From an uncultured Methanobrevibacter sp. (GTDB lineage: Archaea > Methanobacteriota > Methanobacteria > Methanobacteriales > Methanobacteriaceae), in contig NZ_CALDKF010000031.1 of assembly GCF_937898925.1 (NCBI RefSeq), positions 1-21,597 on the forward strand: a stretch of DNA of 21,597 bases. The letters run 5' to 3'. Of the stretch, positions 1 to 6,520 are shown piece after piece. The notes beneath the pieces were generated by a model that did no database searches, had not been told where the DNA came from, and saw nothing but the letters and a program-made list of their open reading frames with translations. The first letter of the stretch is position 1, and every line of letters begins with the position of its first letter. A program made the position numbers and the translations under genes.

Positions 1-322
1 TTGTTGAGCCAAGCATCTCGTTTCTGCTTGCACTGAGCATTGCGTTCTGTTCGGCATGGACTGAAAAGCAGTCATTATAGTTTCCTGAATTTGATGGGAG
101 GTTCATTCTTTGGCAAGTTCCTCTGTCACAACAGTTTTCCTCTCCTCTTGGGTTTCCATTGTAACCTGTACTAACTATTTCATCGTTATTAACTATTACA
201 GCTCCATAGCGTCTTTTTAAGCAAGTGCTTCTTTTTGATACAGCAAGTGCGATTGCAAGATAATATTCAGTTTTGCTCATACGGTTTGATTCATTTTCAA
301 TTTTGGATTTTTCATCTGCCAT
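1..322 (-). CDS. dCMP deaminase / ComEB-like deaminase, partial (N-terminal 107 residues)
   Basis: The minus strand reads from an ATG at 322-320 to the window edge, 107 codons, with no stop. The translation has the hallmarks of the zinc-dependent cytidine/deoxycytidylate deaminase family: RSTCLKRRYGAVIV near residues 31-44, STGYNGNPRG at 51-60, and the active-site HAEQNA at 89-94, where His binds zinc and Glu is the proton shuttle. The second zinc motif (PCxxC) would lie beyond the edge. By family, such proteins deaminate dCMP to dUMP for thymidylate synthesis, or a related nucleotide. The start is supported by GGAG about 9 nt upstream; the next in-frame Met (residue 15) has no such site. It is transcribed divergently from the cbf5-like gene. 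The family is clear, but the exact substrate cannot be fixed from this part. Confidence 0.85.
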   Translation of the reverse strand, partial: MADEKSKIENESNRMSKTEYYLAIALAVSKRSTCLKRRYGAVIVNNDEIVSTGYNGNPRGEENCCDRGTCQRMNLPSNSGNYNDCFSVHAEQNAMLSASRNEMLGST

Positions 323-559
323 ATTATTTCTCCATATTTTCTCCATTTCTTTAACTATTCTTATTATTTATAATCGTTTATTATTATAGTTTTTTGTAGG
401 ATTATTTTTTAAAATTCTTTATTTAATTTTTAATCACCAATTAAATCATAAATTAAATCATTAATAAATCATTAATTAAATTTATTTATTATAAAAATCT
501 TATTTTATATTATATAAAAATCTTATTTTTAAAAACTTTTAGCTATTGGAGAAATGATT
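323..559. promoter_or_regulatory. Divergent AT-rich intergenic region with direct repeats
   Basis: This spacer separates the minus-strand deaminase gene from cbf5 and must hold both promoters. It contains a perfect 17-nt direct repeat, TATAAAAATCTTATTTT, at 490-506 and 513-529. Just upstream lie three copies of an approximately 12-nt AATTAAATCATTA-like unit between about 438 and 474. Each 17-nt copy begins with a TATA-like string (TATAAAAA), so either could serve cbf5; the second lies about 47 nt before its start. The sequence is too AT-rich to assign the TATA box with certainty. Confidence 0.4.
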
Positions 560-1522
560 ATGGAAGATTACTTAATTAAATCAAACGTTGAAACCAACCC
601 TGAATATGGGTGCAATCCATATGAAAGGCCTATAGATGAACACATAGCTAAAGGTATAATCAATTTGGACAAGCCATCTGGTCCTACTTCTCATGAAGTT
701 GACTCTTGGGTAAAGAGAATACTTGGCTGCAAGAAGACAGGGCATGGTGGAACACTTGACCCTAAAGTAACTGGAGTATTACCTATTGGTATTGACAATG
801 CAACAAGAGTCAGTCAACTTCTTCTTCCAGCAGGCAAGGAATATGTATGTCTCATGACTCTGCACAAAAATATTCCAGAAGATCAAATAAAAGAGATATT
901 CGATGAATTTACTGGTAAGATATACCAAACACCACCAGTTAAATCAGCCGTCAAACGTGAATTAAGGGTAAGAAATATTTATTACTCCACCATTTACGAA
1001 ATTGAAGGCAAGGATGTCCTATTTAGAATAGGTTGTGAAGCAGGAACATATGTCAGAACCTATTGTCATGATATTGGTGAAGCTTTAGGCTGTGGAGCGC
1101 ATATGGCTGAGCTTAGAAGAACAAGGGTAGGTCCATTTGATGAACGAAACAATGACCTTGTAAACTTACACGACCTTACGGATGCATATCATTTTTACAT
1201 TGAAGATGGTGATGAATCATACATAAGGAAAGCCATTCAACCAATGGAAGTTGCAAGCTCTCACCTTCCGCAGATATTCATTAAGGATTCTGCCGTTGAA
1301 GCCATTTGCCAAGGGGCAAAACTTGGTGCAGGTGGAATAGCTAAATTATCCAAAGATATTCAAAAAGGCAACCTAGTTGCCATCAAATCATTAAAAGGAG
1401 AATTAGTTGCTGCAGGAACCTCTCTATTTTCATCTCAAGAGATAATGAATGCAGATTCTGGACTTGTTGTTGATACAAATAAGGTCTTTATGGATACCGG
1501 AATTTATCCAAAAGGATGGTAA
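560..1522 (+). CDS. cbf5: tRNA/rRNA pseudouridine synthase, Cbf5/TruB family
   Basis: A 320-residue pseudouridine synthase of the TruB/Cbf5 (dyskerin) family. The TruB signature is plain: KGIINLDKPSGPTSHEV near residues 31-47 and GHGGTLDPKVTGVLP near 61-75, where Asp67 is the catalytic aspartate. The C-terminal part (from about residue 230) fits a PUA RNA-binding domain. In archaea this protein isomerises uridine in tRNA (U55) and, as the core of H/ACA ribonucleoprotein with Nop10, Gar1 and L7Ae, in rRNA. A reading frame opens at an ATG at 554, but GGAG at 548-551 is only 2 nt from that codon and 8 nt from the ATG at 560, so 560 is preferred. A small winged-helix gene follows 41 nt downstream and is probably cotranscribed. 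Length and motifs are normal for archaeal Cbf5. Confidence 0.92.
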   Translation: MEDYLIKSNVETNPEYGCNPYERPIDEHIAKGIINLDKPSGPTSHEVDSWVKRILGCKKTGHGGTLDPKVTGVLPIGIDNATRVSQLLLPAGKEYVCLMTLHKNIPEDQIKEIFDEFTGKIYQTPPVKSAVKRELRVRNIYYSTIYEIEGKDVLFRIGCEAGTYVRTYCHDIGEALGCGAHMAELRRTRVGPFDERNNDLVNLHDLTDAYHFYIEDGDESYIRKAIQPMEVASSHLPQIFIKDSAVEAICQGAKLGAGGIAKLSKDIQKGNLVAIKSLKGELVAAGTSLFSSQEIMNADSGLVVDTNKVFMDTGIYPKGW

Positions 1523-1563
1523 TGATTATAATTATAAATTCATAAAATTAAAATGGTGATAAA

Positions 1564-1746
1564 ATGTCTGATAAAGATAAAGTAATTGAAGCATTTAAAA
1601 ACTCTGAAGAACCTTTAAACGCTACTAAAGTTAGTGAAATTTCAGGTGTAGAAAAGAAAGAAGTCGATAAAATCATGAAAGAATTGAAAAAAGATGAAAC
1701 CATTGTTTCTCCAAAAAGATGTTATTGGACTCTTGCAGACAAATAG
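1564..1746 (+). CDS. Small winged helix-turn-helix protein
   Basis: A 60-residue protein almost wholly made of one winged-helix fold: helix 1 at about residues 3-13 (KDKVIEAFKNS), a helix-turn-helix at about 20-43 (TKVSEISGVEKKEVDKIMKELKK), and a beta-wing at about 46-57 (ETIVSPKRCYWTL). Spacing resembles MarR/ArsR-type or Rpc34-like small DNA-binding modules. GGTGAT at 1554-1559 is a good ribosome-binding site for the ATG. It lies 41 nt after cbf5 and is probably in the same transcript; glnA is 445 nt further on with its own promoter. DNA binding is inferred from fold only, and the target is unknown. It could equally be an RNA- or tRNA-related winged-helix factor, given its partner. Confidence 0.75.
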   Translation: MSDKDKVIEAFKNSEEPLNATKVSEISGVEKKEVDKIMKELKKDETIVSPKRCYWTLADK

Positions 1747-2053
1747 TTTCATTTTAAATCTTTAATCTTTTTTTAATATTTTATTTTTCACTATTTTTTT
1801 ATTTTTTAATATTTTTTATTTTTTTCCGTCCTTCCGACTTTTTTTTAAAAAATACCCTATTTTTTAAAATTTTTCTTCAATTAATCTATTTTTGTAAATT
1901 GCTCTTATTTTCATTTTTATCAAACATATTTTTCTTTAATTAATTTTTCACTGAACAAACATCTATTTTAACTAATATTAAGTGAAAATAGCTTGAAAAT
2001 ATTGAAAATATTTATTTAAATCTATTTTTATTGTTCATTTTTTATTCAAAATA
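1747..2053. other. T-rich spacer upstream of the glnA promoter
   Basis: No gene is visible here. The first 120 nt hold several runs of five to eight T, the usual archaeal transcription-stop context for the cbf5/winged-helix unit. At 1829-1839 the string TCCTTCCGACT stands out by its GC content; the shorter CCTTCCGACT recurs at 2096-2105 inside the glnA operator/leader. An inverted repeat TTTTCACT/AGTGAAAA (1945-1952 and 1981-1988) flanks a 28-nt loop. Its significance is doubtful in such AT-rich DNA. Confidence 0.4.
1785..1850 (+). terminator. Poly-T termination region after the winged-helix gene
   Basis: Successive T-runs separated by short A/T spacers, ending in T8 after CCGAC at about 1838-1846, lie 40-100 nt after the stop codon at 1746. 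Archaeal RNA polymerase stops at U-tracts, often several in series and with no hairpin needed. Confidence 0.45.
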
Positions 2054-2061
2054 TTTATATA
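2054..2061 (+). promoter_or_regulatory. Probable TATA box of glnA
   Basis: TTTATATA, preceded by an A-rich BRE-like stretch (CAAAATA). Archaeal start sites lie about 22-27 nt after the TATA centre, which predicts transcription starting near 2080-2086. That leaves an mRNA leader of roughly 105-110 nt before the glnA ATG. Confidence 0.6.
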
Positions 2062-2083
2062 TTAATAGTGATAAATTATAGTA

Positions 2084-2101
2084 GGAAGGAAGTTTCCTTC
2101 C
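2084..2101. promoter_or_regulatory. Double NrpR-type operator of glnA
   Basis: GGAAGGAAGTTTCCTTCC is an 8-bp inverted repeat with a 2-nt centre. It contains two overlapping copies of GGAA-N6-TTCC (2084-2097 and 2088-2101), the operator sequence established for NrpR in Methanococcus maripaludis glnA and nif promoters. It sits about 25-30 nt downstream of the TATA box, at or just after the predicted start site, where a bound repressor would block initiation. Nitrogen repression of glnA is therefore a strong inference. The repressor gene itself is not in the window. Confidence 0.75.
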
Positions 2102-2134
2102 GACTATGAATTCAATAAAATTTTTAGTCGAAGG
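2096..2134 (+). promoter_or_regulatory. Stem-loop in the glnA leader
   Basis: CCTT-C-CGACTA (2096-2106) can pair with TAGTCGAAGG (2125-2134): ten base pairs with one bulged C and an 18-nt loop. The left arm overlaps the right half of the NrpR-type operator, so the same bases would act as DNA operator and as RNA stem. The stem is moderately GC-rich for this genome. No T-tract follows, so it is not a classic terminator. Its function is unknown. Confidence 0.4.
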
Positions 2135-2191
2135 GGTTCCAATTTCCATTTTTTCAAGAATGGATGATATCTCAAAAAAGGAAGTGAAAAG

Positions 2192-3529
2192 ATGTCAGTA
2201 AAAGACGAAAAATTAGACCAAATTATTAAAACAGTCGAAGCAAATGATATAAAATTTTTGAAATTGCAACTATCAGACATTCATGGATTGCCAAAAAGCA
2301 TGGCAGTTCCTCTTAAAAGAGCTGATGACATTGAAGATATCGTAAATGATGGATTATTGTTTGACGGTTCATCAGTAGCAGGATTAGCTTCAATCAATGA
2401 TAGTGATTTACTTGCAAAACCAGATATCAACACCTTCTCAACAATTCCATGGAGACCTGAATCAAAAGGAACCAGTAGATTCATATGTGATATCTTCACT
2501 ACAGAAGGAAAACCATATGATGGTGATCCAAGAGGAGTGCTTAAAAAAGCATTGGAAAAAGCAGAAAAAAGAGGATATCAATTCAATATGGGTCCTGAAC
2601 CAGAATTCTTCATTATCAAAGAGGATGAAAACGGAAATTACATCCCTGCGGATGAAGCGGAATATTTTGATGTAGAGCCATTGGACCAAGGTACTGACAT
2701 TAGAAGAGAAATCGTATTCGGTTTAGAGCAATTAGGTTTTGATGTTGAAGTAAGCCACCATGAAGTGGCAGCAGGACAGCATGAAGTGGACTTCAAATAT
2801 GCTGATGCTTTAAAAACAGCTGATGCTGTAATCACATTTAAGGAAGCTGTAAAAGCAGTAGTTCACAACTTAGGATTTAAAGCAACATTCATGCCAAAAC
2901 CATTCTTGGGAATCAATGGTAGTGGAATGCATTGTAACCAAAGCCTATTCAAAGACGGCAAAAACATTTTCTATGATCCAAACACTGAAAACCAAATTTC
3001 ACAGGAAGCATTATACTTCATCGGAGGATTATTGAAACATGCACAGGCTTTATCAGCAATCCTATCCCCAACAGTTAACTCTTATAAACGTTTAGTTCCT
3101 GGTTATGAAGCACCATGTTACATAGCTTACGGATTTAAAAACAGGTCAACTTTACTTAGAATTCCTGCATCCCGTGGATTAGGTACAAGAATCGAATGCA
3201 GATCACCTGACCCTTCATGTAACCCATACTTAGCATTTGCAGTATTGCTTGAAGCAGGTTTAGATGGTTTGGACAATAAGATGGATCCTGGTGAACCAAC
3301 TGAAGAAAACTTGTTTGCATTAACTGAAGATGAGATTGTCCAAAGAGGCATCAGTAACTTGCCAACAAGTTTATGGGAAGCATACCATGCATTGGAACAG
3401 GATGATGTAGTTAAAAATGCTCTTGGAGAAAAAGTGTTTGACCAATTCTACACCATCAAAAGAGCTGAATGGGATGCTTACAGAATACAAGTATTCGATT
3501 ATGAAAGAAATCAATACTTAGACGTTTAG
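2192..3529 (+). CDS. glnA: Glutamine synthetase, type I (alpha class)
   Basis: A 445-residue type I glutamine synthetase, which makes glutamine from glutamate, ammonia and ATP in the cytoplasm as a dodecamer. Family landmarks in order: DGSSVAG near residue 58, MGPEPEFFII near 133 (metal-binding Glu), NGSGMHCNQSLF near 250, NSYKRLVPGYEAP near 305, and RIECRSPDPSCNPYLAFA near 340. Around residue 373, where the beta class has the NLYDLPP adenylylation loop, the sequence is NLFALTEDE with no tyrosine, and the beta-class insertion is absent. Control by adenylylation is thus unlikely, and GSI-alpha behaviour is expected. The ATG has an AAGGAAGTGA ribosome-binding site 4-5 nt upstream. The upstream NrpR-type operator points to induction under nitrogen limitation. 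Together with the glutamate synthase operon downstream it completes the GS-GOGAT route. Confidence 0.97.
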   Translation: MSVKDEKLDQIIKTVEANDIKFLKLQLSDIHGLPKSMAVPLKRADDIEDIVNDGLLFDGSSVAGLASINDSDLLAKPDINTFSTIPWRPESKGTSRFICDIFTTEGKPYDGDPRGVLKKALEKAEKRGYQFNMGPEPEFFIIKEDENGNYIPADEAEYFDVEPLDQGTDIRREIVFGLEQLGFDVEVSHHEVAAGQHEVDFKYADALKTADAVITFKEAVKAVVHNLGFKATFMPKPFLGINGSGMHCNQSLFKDGKNIFYDPNTENQISQEALYFIGGLLKHAQALSAILSPTVNSYKRLVPGYEAPCYIAYGFKNRSTLLRIPASRGLGTRIECRSPDPSCNPYLAFAVLLEAGLDGLDNKMDPGEPTEENLFALTEDEIVQRGISNLPTSLWEAYHALEQDDVVKNALGEKVFDQFYTIKRAEWDAYRIQVFDYERNQYLDV

Positions 3530-3550
3530 ACTATTCCTTTTTTGAATATT

Positions 3551-3588
3551 GGTGGTCAATCTAAAGATTTTTCTTTAGTTTGACTACC
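3551..3588 (+). terminator. Strong hairpin after glnA
   Basis: GGTGGTCAATCTAAAGA (3551-3567) pairs with TCTTTAGTTTGACTACC (3572-3588): 17 positions with one G-U pair and one U-U mismatch around a TTTT loop. It begins 21 nt after the glnA stop. No T-run follows, but a short one (T6, about 3538-3543) precedes it. It may mark the mRNA 3' end or protect it rather than act as an intrinsic terminator. Confidence 0.5.
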
Positions 3589-3610
3589 TCTCAAAAAGTT
3601 AAATGGTTTT

Positions 3611-3720
3611 TGAAATTTAGAATTATTTTTTTAAGGCATATTGTAATTTTAAACAATTAAAAGGCATATTGTAATTTTAAAATTATTTTTAAAGGCATAT
3701 GTAATTTTAGAATTACTTTT
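3611..3720. repeat. About 30-nt tandem repeat upstream of the glutamate synthase operon
   Basis: Three copies of a unit close to AAGGCATATTGTAATTTTAA plus an AATTATTTTT tail start at 3633, 3661 and 3692, spaced 28 and 31 nt. A partial tail-only copy precedes them (3611-3631). A short core, AGGCATATGTA, appears once more at 3778-3788 just downstream of the presumed TATA box. The repeats lie in the promoter region of the operon and may be binding sites for a regulator, or a simple slippage/duplication product. Confidence 0.65.
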
Positions 3721-3769
3721 TTTAATATATTCGGATTAACACATTCGGATGACATATTTAGATGATTAG

Positions 3770-3777
3770 TATATATT
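3770..3777 (+). promoter_or_regulatory. Probable TATA box of the glutamate synthase operon
   Basis: TATATATT lies 48 nt before the ATG of the amidotransferase gene and predicts a start near 3797-3801. No GGAA-N6-TTCC site is seen in this promoter, unlike that of glnA. The AGGCATATGTA core (3778-3788) lies between TATA box and start site, where it could serve as an operator. Confidence 0.45.
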
Positions 3778-3824
3778 AGGCATATGTACGTGTATTCACC
3801 GATTATTTTATTGGAGGTAGAGAA

Positions 3825-4742
3825 ATGTGTGGAATAGCAGGTGTAATATACAAAGATAAAAAAACTCACCCTGTAGGAGAAGCATTGACATCAATGCTTG
3901 AATCATTGCAGCATAGGGGTCCGGATTCCGCAGGTTATGCAATCTACGGCAGTTTGGATTTTCCTGAAAACTATTATCAATTAAACATTGAAGTGAAAAG
4001 AAGAAGAGGCGCATTAGACAACTTAAAATCATTATTAAATCAAATAAGCCCAATATTTGAAGAGCAATTGATTGAGTCTGTAGGAGACTCAGATGTATAT
4101 AAATGCAAAATAGCATTGGATGAATTTTCCCTTTTAAAACCATGCATTAACGAAATAGATGATTTGGAAAATGTAAGGGTTATCAACGGTTCACATTCAT
4201 TTGAAATGATCAAGGATACAGGAAAAGTAAAGGACATTGCAGAACGTTTCAATGTTTCAAGCAGAATGGGAACACATGGAATAGGCCATACTCGTTTTGC
4301 AACAGAAAGTGGTGTTGACCGTTATCATGCACACCCATATCAAAGCTACATCATACCTGACATAACTGTGGTGCATAATGGGCAAATCACCAATTACTGG
4401 AAAATAAGAGACCCATTGGAAAGGAAAGGACACACTTTTGAATCATTTAATGATACAGAGTGCATTGTTCATTATATGGCAGATAAACTTGATCAAGGCT
4501 ACAAATTGGAAGAGGCATTGGATCAAGCGGTAATTGATTTGGATGGTCCATTTTCCATATTGGTTGGAACACCTAACGGTATTGGAATTGCAAAGGACAA
4601 GCTTGGCCTTAGGCCTGGTGTAATGGTGGAAACCGATGAGATATTTGCAGTTGCTTCAGAAGAGATGGCATTGCATGATGTCACAGATTCAGATGAAATA
4701 GAACAGATAGCTCCAGGAGAAACAAGAGCTTACACCATATGA
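3825..4742 (+). CDS. Glutamate synthase amidotransferase subunit (class II glutamine amidotransferase)
   Basis: A 305-residue class II (Ntn-type) glutamine amidotransferase. The sequence begins MCGIAGVIY, so Met removal exposes Cys as the nucleophile. Further landmarks are LQHRGPDSAGYAIYG near residue 28, MGTHGIGHTRFAT near 148, VVHNGQITNYWKIR near 183 and GLRPGVMVETDEIFAVASEE near 262. It would hydrolyse glutamine and pass ammonia to the synthase. This is the domain found at the N-terminus of bacterial GltB; here it is a free protein. GGAGGT lies 8 nt before the ATG. The GXGXG, FrhB/ferredoxin and FMN-synthase genes follow in the same direction with gaps of 15, 11 and -1 nt, so it is the first gene of an operon. 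PurF- or AsnB-type roles are less likely because no phosphoribosyltransferase or synthetase domain is attached. Confidence 0.88.
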   Translation: MCGIAGVIYKDKKTHPVGEALTSMLESLQHRGPDSAGYAIYGSLDFPENYYQLNIEVKRRRGALDNLKSLLNQISPIFEEQLIESVGDSDVYKCKIALDEFSLLKPCINEIDDLENVRVINGSHSFEMIKDTGKVKDIAERFNVSSRMGTHGIGHTRFATESGVDRYHAHPYQSYIIPDITVVHNGQITNYWKIRDPLERKGHTFESFNDTECIVHYMADKLDQGYKLEEALDQAVIDLDGPFSILVGTPNGIGIAKDKLGLRPGVMVETDEIFAVASEEMALHDVTDSDEIEQIAPGETRAYTI

Positions 4743-4757
4743 TAAGGGGTTTTTTCT

Positions 4758-5411
4758 ATGAAAGAATATGTAATTGATGCAAATGGTATGGATGAGAAAG
4801 AATTGAACCGCACCATAAAGGAACAAGCTAAATATCATGATAAGCTCATTATCGACAATCCTGATTCTAAACATAATATCTGTGCTGGATTAACTGAAGA
4901 AGTGGAGATAGAGATCAATGGTTCTGCAGGATATTTTGTTGGAACAATGGCTCATGGACCAAGGATACACATCACTGGAAATGCTGGCTGGTTTGCTGGA
5001 GACAATATGACTGAAGGTGAATTGGTCATTGAAGGTACAGCTGGTGACGGAGCAGGTCAAGGAATCTATGGCGGAACAGTAATTGTTAAAGGTAATGTAG
5101 GTTCAAGAACTGGAGAAATCATGAAAGGGGGAACCGTTATCATTGGGGGTAACAGCGGTTTCATGACTGGACTCCTTATGATGGGAGGAAAGCTCATAAT
5201 ACTTGGTGATGTAACTGAGGATGTTGGAGAATCCATCATGAGAGGAACCATTTTTGTTCTTGGAAATGTGAAAAGCTTAGGAAAAAATGCAGTTATGGAA
5301 GAAACCACCTCTGAAGACCAAAATGAACTTCAGGAAATCTTGACAGAATACGGTTTCAAACTTGCTGATAAGGATTATGCAAACTTTAAGAAAATTGTTA
5401 ACATGCAATAG
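4758..5411 (+). CDS. GXGXG-domain protein (glutamate synthase alpha subunit domain 3)
   Basis: A 217-residue protein whose middle (about residues 55-175) is a run of Gly-rich turns spaced roughly 16-20 residues, such as GTAGDGAGQGIYGGTVIVKGN and GGTVIIGGNSGFMTGLLMMG. This is the right-handed beta-helix GXGXG fold that forms the C-terminal domain of bacterial GltB and is also found in formylmethanofuran dehydrogenase subunit C and tungsten enzymes. In GltB the domain is structural, linking amidotransferase and synthase parts. Its position between the amidotransferase and synthase genes makes a glutamate synthase role much more likely than a formylmethanofuran one. The gene starts 15 nt after the amidotransferase stop, with AAGGGG before the ATG. 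Confidence 0.85.
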   Translation: MKEYVIDANGMDEKELNRTIKEQAKYHDKLIIDNPDSKHNICAGLTEEVEIEINGSAGYFVGTMAHGPRIHITGNAGWFAGDNMTEGELVIEGTAGDGAGQGIYGGTVIVKGNVGSRTGEIMKGGTVIIGGNSGFMTGLLMMGGKLIILGDVTEDVGESIMRGTIFVLGNVKSLGKNAVMEETTSEDQNELQEILTEYGFKLADKDYANFKKIVNMQ

Positions 5412-5422
5412 GAGCTGAAAAA

Positions 5423-6520
5423 ATGAGCGAACATAGAATAGCTATGGTGGGAACACCATGTGAAATTATGGCTGCATCCAAACTTCAATATTATACTGAT
5501 AGCCCTATTGATGTTAAATTGGGCTTATTCTGTATGGAGAATTTTTCATACAAGTACTTTGTAAATCTCTTGAAAGAGTATGACTTGAAAATGGATGACA
5601 TTGAAAAATTCCAAATTGAGAAAGGATTTGTATTTTTACTTTTAAAAACCAAGGAAACAGTGAAAATACCTCTTTCTGTGGCTAAAAGGATTATTAGGAA
5701 AAACTGTAATATTTGTGTTGAACTGACATCAGAAACCTCTGACATTTCAATAGGTTCAATCGGATCTGAGGAAGGCTGGTCAACACTCATAATAAGAACT
5801 GAAAAAGGTGAAGAGATAGTAAATGGAGCAATAGAACAGAAATTCATTGAAGCAAAAGACTTTACAGATTCACAATTAGGATTATTGAATAAAATTGCAC
5901 ATACCAAAATAAGCAAAAATCTGGAAACTATAGAAAGAAGGGAATTCTTGGCAAGGCCTGTGTTATACCAAAGGGAAAAGTCAGAGGACTCAATCAATAA
6001 GGAGTTCCAAGAAGCGTCATTCTTGGATTTAAGGTCAAATGTCATTGATGTCGGGGCATGTGTGCTCTGTGGAGCATGTGAATATGCATGTCCTCACAAT
6101 TTGATAACAATTGATGACACCAAACCAAGGATGAAAGGGGAATGTCCTGATGATTGTCATGCATGCTTTGCAGTCTGTCCAAGAACATTTATCCCAGAAG
6201 ATTTGAGAAATGACAATTCAGAACCAATAGGGGACTTCAAAAAAGTATTGACAGTCAAATCATTAAAGCATACCCAAGGTCAAGACGGGTCCATTGTTAC
6301 AACATTAATAGACTATTTATTGTCCAATGAAATTGTTACAGAAGCGCTTATTGTTGATAAGGAGGACCATTTAGCTTGGAAACCTTATGCAAAGCTAACA
6401 AATGCAATTGATGAGGTAGTTAAATCTGGGGGAACAAAATACTCTGTCTGTCCTGTATTCAAACCATTAGGGGATTTGAAAGAGGATTCAGTCCAAAATA
6501 TTGATGAGGGGGTAAACTAA
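5423..6520 (+). CDS. FrhB-like / 2[4Fe-4S] ferredoxin fusion with swapped FrhB halves
   Basis: A 365-residue iron-sulfur protein related to the beta subunit of F420-dependent hydrogenase (FrhB). Residues 1-165 match the C-terminal FrhB part: GTPC at 10-13, GLFCMENFSY at 34-43, CNIC at 95-98 and DISIGSIGSEEGWSTLI near 107-123; Cys13, 37, 95 and 98 fit the cluster ligands of FrhB. Residues 213-253 form a two-cluster ferredoxin (Cys 213, 216, 219, 223 and 241, 245, 248, 252). Residues 275-350 match the FrhB N-terminal part: QDGSIVTTLIDYLL, WKP at 319-321 and GTKYSVCP at 337-344. In ordinary FrhB the QDGG/WKP/GTKY part comes first, so the order is circularly permuted. It probably feeds electrons (from F420H2 or ferredoxin) to the synthase, whose start codon overlaps its stop by 1 nt. 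Confidence 0.85.
   Translation: MSEHRIAMVGTPCEIMAASKLQYYTDSPIDVKLGLFCMENFSYKYFVNLLKEYDLKMDDIEKFQIEKGFVFLLLKTKETVKIPLSVAKRIIRKNCNICVELTSETSDISIGSIGSEEGWSTLIIRTEKGEEIVNGAIEQKFIEAKDFTDSQLGLLNKIAHTKISKNLETIERREFLARPVLYQREKSEDSINKEFQEASFLDLRSNVIDVGACVLCGACEYACPHNLITIDDTKPRMKGECPDDCHACFAVCPRTFIPEDLRNDNSEPIGDFKKVLTVKSLKHTQGQDGSIVTTLIDYLLSNEIVTEALIVDKEDHLAWKPYAKLTNAIDEVVKSGGTKYSVCPVFKPLGDLKEDSVQNIDEGVN

Noticed and set aside
1945..1988. TTTTCACT/AGTGAAAA inverted repeat as a regulator site
   Set aside because: It has 8-bp arms 28 nt apart in DNA with very high AT content and is not near a predicted start site, so chance is likely.
3633..3713. CRISPR-like repeat upstream of the glutamate synthase genes
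   Set aside because: The units are directly adjacent with no unique spacers of 30-40 nt, and no cas gene is near.
5491..6045. A 184-codon open frame on the minus strand
   Set aside because: It lies wholly antisense to the FrhB-like gene, has no ribosome-binding site, and its translation is rich in Ser/Ile/Phe as expected for the complement of an AT-rich gene. It is a shadow frame.
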